Shown: piece after piece, positions 59,327 through 64,000 of the stretch | How the letters are laid out: each line of letters starts with the position of its first letter | How positions within the stretch are numbered: the stretch's first letter is position 1 | Assembly: GCF_001625085.1 (NCBI RefSeq) | Contig: NZ_BDAW01000045.1 | Span: 1 to 64,000 of the forward strand | Origin: Nocardia acidivorans NBRC 108247 | GTDB lineage: Bacteria; Actinomycetota; Actinomycetes; Mycobacteriales; Mycobacteriaceae | DNA: 64,000 nucleotides | Reading direction: 5' to 3' | Made by a program: the position numbers and the translations under genes | The notes under the pieces: model-generated | Told to the model about the DNA's origin: nothing | Database searches by the model: none | What the model saw: only the letters and a program-made list of their open reading frames with translations

Positions 59327-59944
59327 GTGCAGTTGATCCTCGTCCGCCATGCCCAGCCGCGACGCGTCCAGGGGCTCACCGGTCCGGCGGACCCCGATCT
59401 CACCGAGATCGGGGTCGAGCAGGCGGCCCGGGTGCCCGCCGCTCTCGCCCAGCATCGCATCGCCCGCGTGGTGAGCAGCCCGCAGCTGCGCGCCCGCGAC
59501 ACCGCCCGGCCCACCGCCGAGAAGCTCGGTCTGACACCGGAGATCATCGACGGGCTCGCCGAATACGATCGCGACCTGCCCGCCTACATTCCGATCGAGG
59601 ACGCGCAGCAGGAGTTCCGCGCCGTCTACGACCGCATCAAAGCCGGATACCTGCCCGAGCAGATCGACCGCGACGCCTTCGTCGGCCGGGTGCTGGACAG
59701 CGCGGCCGCCCTCGCCGCCGATTCCGAACACACCGATACCGTGGTCGCCTTCGCACACGGCGGCGTGATCAATGTGCTGCTTCAGGATGTGCTCGGGCTC
59801 GAACGCCCGCTCACCTTCCCGATCGACTACTGCTCGATCACCCGGATCCTCTACTCCCGCACCGGCCGCCGCACCGTCGCCACCGTCAACGAGAACGGGC
59901 ACGTCTGGGACCTGTTGCCACGCGGTAGCGCGCACCGCGGCTGA
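59327..59944 (+). CDS. Histidine phosphatase family protein
   Basis: A 205-residue protein from the GTG at 59327 (MQLILVRHAQPRRVQG), with LVRHAQP as the phosphohistidine motif and VVAFAHGGVINVLLQDVLG holding the second catalytic histidine. It is paralogous in fold to the gene at 11559-12221. Substrate unknown. A strong hairpin terminator follows the stop. Confidence 0.88.
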   Translation: MQLILVRHAQPRRVQGLTGPADPDLTEIGVEQAARVPAALAQHRIARVVSSPQLRARDTARPTAEKLGLTPEIIDGLAEYDRDLPAYIPIEDAQQEFRAVYDRIKAGYLPEQIDRDAFVGRVLDSAAALAADSEHTDTVVAFAHGGVINVLLQDVLGLERPLTFPIDYCSITRILYSRTGRRTVATVNENGHVWDLLPRGSAHRG

Positions 59945-59962
59945 GTCGGCTCGCGCCAACGC

Positions 59963-60000
59963 GAAAGGCCGCTCCCGGCAGGTATCGGGAGCGGCCTTTC
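59963..60000 (+). terminator. Terminator between phosphatase and cutinase genes
   Basis: GAAAGGCCGCTCCCG and CGGGAGCGGCCTTTC form a perfect 15-bp stem with an 8-base loop, followed by a G and a short T-rich stretch. It lies between convergent genes. Confidence 0.8.
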
Positions 60001-60019
60001 GGTTGTCGTTCGCGCCGAG

Positions 60020-60916
60020 TTACGCGGCGTTGGCCAGCCAGTTGTGCATCCAGCTCAGGGCGGTCTGACCGCCACCGACCGAGTAGGTGCCGTAGCTGGT
60101 GTGCCGTCCGGTGCGGAAGAACTGCTCGAACTGCTTGGCACGCTGTTCATTCGCGCCCTCGCTGAGCTGCGACTGCAGCGTGGGGATACCGCCCTGTGCC
60201 ATCAGATCATTGATGATCGCGCCGACCTCGAGCTGGTAGCGCCACATGTTCGCCGGGTTCGGATCGGACGTCTGCGCCAGGAATCCGGCGAAGCGGCTGA
60301 TGAAATCGGTGTCCTCGGTGGAGCAGTACAGATCGCCGACGGCGCAGACGGTGCGCACCTTGTCCGCGATCCAGCCGAAGCCGCCCACGCGCGCCCCACC
60401 CGCACCCGCACCGGGCGCGATCGGGCCGACCTGGACATCGGTCACCGAGCGACGCGGATCGGAGATGAGCGCCACGGCCGCAATGCGATCCGGTGGCACC
60501 ACGCCGAGTCCGCTGCCGATCTCGGAGGCCAGATCGCCGGCGGCGTCCGCGCCCTGGCTGTAACCGGTGATGCCGATCTTGGTTCCGGGGCAGCGCGCGC
60601 CCATGGCCTGAACCAGGGCGCGGGCATTGTCGGTGGCTTCCTTCTTGGAGGCGCCGTAAACGTCACCCTCCCAAGGGAAAGCGGTCGCCGCATAGGTCAC
60701 GTAGTCCACCTCGCCGGGTAGCCCATTGGTAACCTGCGACAGCATGCCCGGGCCGGGCGCCTTGTCGTGGCCGGTCTCCCAGGTGCCGGGGATGGCCACG
60801 GTGTACAGGACCGGGCATCCGGGATCCGCCGTAACGGTGCCGCTGCCCAATGCGACTCCAGTGATGAGAACGCTCGCCGCTGCCCCCGCAGCCGCGACAA
60901 TTTTTTTCAACCGCAC
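60020..60916 (-). CDS. Secreted cutinase-like serine esterase
   Basis: A 298-residue exported alpha/beta hydrolase from a GTG (MRLKKIVAAAGAAASVLITGV) with a signal peptide ending TVTADP. CPVLYTVAIPGTWET begins the mature enzyme; the nucleophile elbow is ITGYSQGADAAGD, the Asp is in RTVCAVGDLYCSTED with a disulfide pair, and the His is near the C-terminus. It resembles the mycobacterial cutinase-like lipase family, which hydrolyses lipid esters at the cell envelope. Confidence 0.88.
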   Translation of the reverse strand: MRLKKIVAAAGAAASVLITGVALGSGTVTADPGCPVLYTVAIPGTWETGHDKAPGPGMLSQVTNGLPGEVDYVTYAATAFPWEGDVYGASKKEATDNARALVQAMGARCPGTKIGITGYSQGADAAGDLASEIGSGLGVVPPDRIAAVALISDPRRSVTDVQVGPIAPGAGAGGARVGGFGWIADKVRTVCAVGDLYCSTEDTDFISRFAGFLAQTSDPNPANMWRYQLEVGAIINDLMAQGGIPTLQSQLSEGANEQRAKQFEQFFRTGRHTSYGTYSVGGGQTALSWMHNWLANAA

Positions 60917-61188
60917 TACTGCTCCAGTTCACGCCTGCCCGGGATAACTTCTCCATCCCGATTCCCGATCATGGTGGCGTCGCCGGATGACGATCAGGTG
61001 CACCAGGGGTTAACCGAAGTAACCGCCCTGTATGAGATGCGCGAACCAGACCGCATGACAGAGATCAGCGACACAACGCCGATAACAATAGGGGTGCCGT
61101 CGGCCCGGCGCCACGCGACCTTGAAAGGTTGTCCGATTCCGGTTTCCATTTGGCACGCGTGGTCAGCCTGCTAATGTCCCCCGGTCAA
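60917..61188. other. Divergent gap between cutinase and GH5 genes
   Basis: This 272-base stretch should hold the promoters of the two divergent secreted enzymes. I see no clear operator or terminator; a short AT-rich piece is around 61080-61092 (CGATAACAATAGG). Confidence 0.4.
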
Positions 61189-62808
61189 ATGACCAGAACA
61201 TATTTCACATTGTGCACGCGCATCCTGACAACCGTTGCCGCACTGACCCTTCCGCTCACCGGAACCCTCCCCGCCGCGAACGCCGAACCACTCCCCCGAA
61301 ACACCGCCCACCAGGTCGAACACCCCCTGCACGCCACCATGGGACAGCACGCCCGGATAGCCGACGACACCGGCAATACCGTCCTGCTGCGCGGGGTCAA
61401 CGTCAACGGACTCGGGCAGTACTACCGGGAATGGCCCGACCTCCCGGCCACCACCACACTCACCGAAGACGACTTCGAACGCATCGCGGCCCTGGGCTCG
61501 AATGTGGTGCGTCTCATCATTTCCTGGTCCGCGCTCGAACCGGTACGCGGCGTCGTCGACCACGGTTACCTCGACCGCATCGCCCAGGCGGTCGAATGGG
61601 CTCGCGCCAACGACATCTACGTCCAACTCGATATGCACCAGGACGCCTGGGGCACCGCGGTGAATACACGCGACGGCGTGTACTGCCCGCCCCTCACCGA
61701 ACCCGACGTCGGCTGGGACGGCGCGCCCGCCTGGGCCACCGCACTCGTGGGCACCCCGGCGACCTGCCGGATCAGCAAGCGGGAACTGTCGGTCGCGGTC
61801 CAATCCTCGTTCCAGAACTTCTATCTCGATGTCAACGGCGTCCAGAGCGAACTGGTGAACACCTGGGCGGCGGTGGCGGCACGCTTCGCACACGATCCGG
61901 TCGTCGTCGGCTACGACCTGCTCAATGAACCCAATCCGGGACTGCTGGTCGGCGTCGACGACTACGTCCTGCTCGGCAACTACTACCGCCGCGCCATGGC
62001 CGCCATCCGCGCGGCCGAGCAGGCGGCGGGCGGATTCCGGCACATCATGTTCTTCGAACCCTCGGTGATCACCGGCGGATTGGCCTTTCCCGGGCCACTG
62101 CCACTGTTCACCAGCGCCTCGGGATCGGCGTCCGGCTCGGGCACCGGATCCGGTCTGGGGTCGGCCACCGGATCCGCTGCCGGCTCCGCCTCGGGCTCGG
62201 CCGGTGACGAGAACCTGGTCTACGCCCCGCACCAGTACAACGAATCGATCAGCCCGCTACCCGGTTCGCTCGCATCGGGTTTCGCCGATACCGCGACCGC
62301 GGCCGCCGGTTACGGGACCACATTCTTCAACGGCGAGTGGGGATTCTGGGACAGCGATCCCGCCGTCATCGCAGACAAGACCCGCCGCTACGCCGCACTC
62401 GAGGACAAGTACCTCATCGGCGGCACCTACTGGCAGTGGCGGCAGGCATGCGGTGATCCGCACAATATCCAGACCCGCGGCACCCGGCCGACCTGTACCG
62501 CCCCGGATACCGGCCTGGATCATGATCCGGCGACCGCCTCCGTCATCGCCCGGCCCTACCCCCGCTCCGCGCCCGGCCTCCCCACCGGCCTCACCTCCGA
62601 TATCGGCTCCGGCGCGATGACCCTCACCGGAACCGCGGAGACCGGCGGCGGCCGGGCGGATCTGTGGGTACCGCAACGGTGCGCCAACCCGGCACTGTCC
62701 GGCAGCAATATCACCCAGACCGGACGGGCCCAAGTCCCGGGCGGCTGGCGAATCACGGCCGCCACCAACACCTCCGGCGACTATCGCGCCGTCATCACCT
62801 GCGGCTGA
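61189..62808 (+). CDS. Secreted GH5 glycosidase, endoglycoceramidase-like
   Basis: About 539 residues from the ATG at 61189 (MTRTYFTLCTRILTTVAAL); ATG 61174 is an alternative. A signal peptide ends near AANAEP. The catalytic GH5 barrel has RGVNVNGLGQYY, NVVRLIISWSALEP, DMHQDAWG, the acid/base Glu in LLNEPNPG (about 247) and the nucleophile Glu in FNGEWGFW (about 383). This pattern fits endoglycoceramidase-related enzymes. A Ser/Gly/Ala-rich stretch (about residues 307-340) interrupts the domain. A C-terminal beta domain follows. Likely acts on glycolipids. Confidence 0.88.
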   Translation: MTRTYFTLCTRILTTVAALTLPLTGTLPAANAEPLPRNTAHQVEHPLHATMGQHARIADDTGNTVLLRGVNVNGLGQYYREWPDLPATTTLTEDDFERIAALGSNVVRLIISWSALEPVRGVVDHGYLDRIAQAVEWARANDIYVQLDMHQDAWGTAVNTRDGVYCPPLTEPDVGWDGAPAWATALVGTPATCRISKRELSVAVQSSFQNFYLDVNGVQSELVNTWAAVAARFAHDPVVVGYDLLNEPNPGLLVGVDDYVLLGNYYRRAMAAIRAAEQAAGGFRHIMFFEPSVITGGLAFPGPLPLFTSASGSASGSGTGSGLGSATGSAAGSASGSAGDENLVYAPHQYNESISPLPGSLASGFADTATAAAGYGTTFFNGEWGFWDSDPAVIADKTRRYAALEDKYLIGGTYWQWRQACGDPHNIQTRGTRPTCTAPDTGLDHDPATASVIARPYPRSAPGLPTGLTSDIGSGAMTLTGTAETGGGRADLWVPQRCANPALSGSNITQTGRAQVPGGWRITAATNTSGDYRAVITCG

Positions 62809-62836
62809 AAAACCTCGACCGAACCCTCCTAGACCA

Positions 62837-62871
62837 AAGCGCCCGTGGATCGCAATGACCCACGGGCGCTT
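62837..62871 (+). terminator. Terminator downstream of the GH5 gene
   Basis: AAGCGCCCGTGG and CCACGGGCGCTT form a perfect 12-bp stem with an 11-base loop about 30 bases after the stop. Confidence 0.75.
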
Positions 62872-62984
62872 CGTTGTTCAGCTCATAGCTGGTTCATCAA
62901 TGCTGAGCGATATCGGTCGGGGACGGCAGCGCCGTCACCGCTGGAGAGCCCGCCAAGTCGTCCGGGTCGCATTCGATACCGGCG

Positions 62985-63047
62985 TTTATGCATAAATATT
63001 GCGCACTAACCCGATGCCGATCAAAAATCTTAAGATTTATGCATAAA
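62985..63047. promoter_or_regulatory. Palindrome cluster upstream of the AlbA_2 gene
   Basis: TTTATGCATAAA, a perfect 12-bp palindrome, occurs at 62985-62996 and again at 63036-63047. AAATCTTAAGATTT, a perfect 14-bp palindrome, lies at 63025-63038 and shares three bases with the second copy. The second copy ends nine bases before the ATG. The patch is AT-rich in a GC-rich genome and looks like a promoter/operator region with two kinds of site. Confidence 0.7.
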
Positions 63048-63055
63048 ATTGCTTC

Positions 63056-64000
63056 ATGGACGAAGCTACCCTCCGCACCCGTATCGCCGGTGGTGAGCAG
63101 CTCACCACCGAGTTCAAACGTGGCACCGTCGGCAAGTTCAACGACTCGGACCTGATCGAAGCAGTGGTGTGCCTCGCCAATGGCGAGGGTGGAGTGTTGC
63201 TGATCGGAGTCGAGGACAACGGCGATATCACCGGCGCCGCGCCACGTCACGGTGACCATACCGACGGCCGCCGCATCGATGCGCTCGTCGCCAATCGCAC
63301 GGTACCCATCGTGCAGACCCGTACGTCGGTGATCCCTATCGACGGCAACGATGTCATCGCCGTGGAGGTGCCGCGCTCCGCACGCATCGTCGGCACGACC
63401 ACCGGCCTCTACGTGCGCCGAGCCCTCAAGGTCGATGGCACTCCAGAATGTGTCCCTTTCCCCGCCTACGAGATGCTCGCCCATGAAATTGACCGGGGTG
63501 CAGTCGATTTCGCCATCCTGTCGGCCCGGGACGCGTCGATGACGGATCTCGATCCAGCCGAATTCGACCGGTTCCGACGACTCGCGCGAATTTCCGGCGC
63601 GGACCCGGTCATCGCGGAACTGGCGGATATCGAAATCTGCCGTGCGCTCGGGGTTCTCGAACCCGGCGATATCGAACGTCCGACACTCGGGGCGATACTG
63701 CTCTTCGGCACCGAACAGGCCCTGCACCGACATGTCCCCAATCATGAAGCCGCTTTTCAACTCTTCAACGGGCTTCGATTGGAGGTGAACGCCTTCTATC
63801 GAACGCCACTGTTCAAACTCGCGGAGGAACTGTTCGACCGGGTTACGGCATGGAATCGCGAGGAGGAACTGCAATTCGGCCTGCTGCGGGTGTCGATCCC
63901 GAACGTGCCGCCGGTCGCGGTGCGTGAGGCTATTGCCAATGCACTGGTCCACCGCGACTACACGGCAATGGGACCGGTCCGGATCGCCATCAACGAGGAC
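63056..64000 (+). CDS. AlbA_2 (Schlafen-type)/HATPase protein, N-terminal part
   Basis: An open frame of 315 codons runs off the right edge, from the ATG at 63056 (MDEATLRTRIAGGEQLTTEFKRG). The N-terminal AlbA_2 domain shows TEFKRG and VVCLANGEGGVLLIGVEDNGDITGA; YVRRALKVDGTPECVPFPAYE follows, and near the edge VREAIANALVHRDYTAMGPVRI starts the HATPase_c_4 domain. Such proteins are ATP-binding transcription regulators or defence-type proteins. The palindrome cluster upstream suggests autoregulation. The C-terminal, usually a winged helix, is outside the window. Confidence 0.85.
   Translation, partial: MDEATLRTRIAGGEQLTTEFKRGTVGKFNDSDLIEAVVCLANGEGGVLLIGVEDNGDITGAAPRHGDHTDGRRIDALVANRTVPIVQTRTSVIPIDGNDVIAVEVPRSARIVGTTTGLYVRRALKVDGTPECVPFPAYEMLAHEIDRGAVDFAILSARDASMTDLDPAEFDRFRRLARISGADPVIAELADIEICRALGVLEPGDIERPTLGAILLFGTEQALHRHVPNHEAAFQLFNGLRLEVNAFYRTPLFKLAEELFDRVTAWNREEELQFGLLRVSIPNVPPVAVREAIANALVHRDYTAMGPVRIAINED

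Overview
The window is high-GC actinobacterial chromosome. A PE-PPE-EspG cassette, LysX, F420-type nitroreductase, DUF2470, EspG and cutinase families point to a mycolic-acid-containing actinomycete, most likely Nocardia or a close relative. The order serS, septum-formation protein, zincin metallopeptidase, phosphoglycerate mutase-like protein, pheA, DUF2470 protein, LCP protein, ferritin, glpQ, DUF4328 protein, sodA, Rv3847-like protein matches from memory the Mycobacterium tuberculosis segment Rv3834c to Rv3848, which lies near oriC. No database search was run.

Layout: 1-11.5 kb holds a DMT-type transporter edge, an MFS transporter, a GGDEF/EAL protein, serS, a GMC oxidoreductase, envelope proteins and the PE-PPE-EspG cassette. 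11.5-18.5 kb holds the phosphatase-pheA pair, an iron-regulated DUF2470 gene behind a near-consensus IdeR box, a CPBP protease, an LCP ligase, ferritin with its own DtxR-type palindrome, and a DUF5926 gene.

18.49-33.04 kb is a compact integrated element of lower GC and different codon use. It is bounded by a 19-bp direct repeat that covers the start codon of the DUF5926 gene. It has a tyrosine integrase, an excisionase-like HTH protein, a repressor-like XRE/DUF6879 trio, and a winged-helix initiator with an origin-like array of hyphenated palindromes and an AT-rich segment inside its gene. It also has several small ORFs, a string of RNA hairpins ending in a strong terminator, and one full-length siphophage tape measure gene. 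I see no capsid, portal, terminase, tail tube or lysis genes. It is either a phage satellite that carries its own tape measure or a decayed prophage; this is the most interesting part of the window.

33-42 kb: a rhodanese-DUF4328-glpQ operon, a DnaA-box-like cluster, sodA, and a manganese (yybP-ykoY type) riboswitch in front of a GDT1-type Mn exporter. An SDR-TetR operon with a palindromic operator, a second SDR and a cold-shock protein follow.

42-55 kb: htpG coupled to a TM0106-type nuclease, and a copper cluster (His-rich membrane protein with a 24-bp tandem repeat, YcnI, CopC, CopD). Small envelope genes, a membrane protein kinase with a DFN motif in place of DFG, an F420-type nitroreductase and rraA complete this part.

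55-64 kb: an S4 RNA-binding protein, lysX, a histidine phosphatase, a cutinase, a secreted GH5 glycosidase, and the start of an AlbA_2/HATPase protein with a palindrome-rich operator region.
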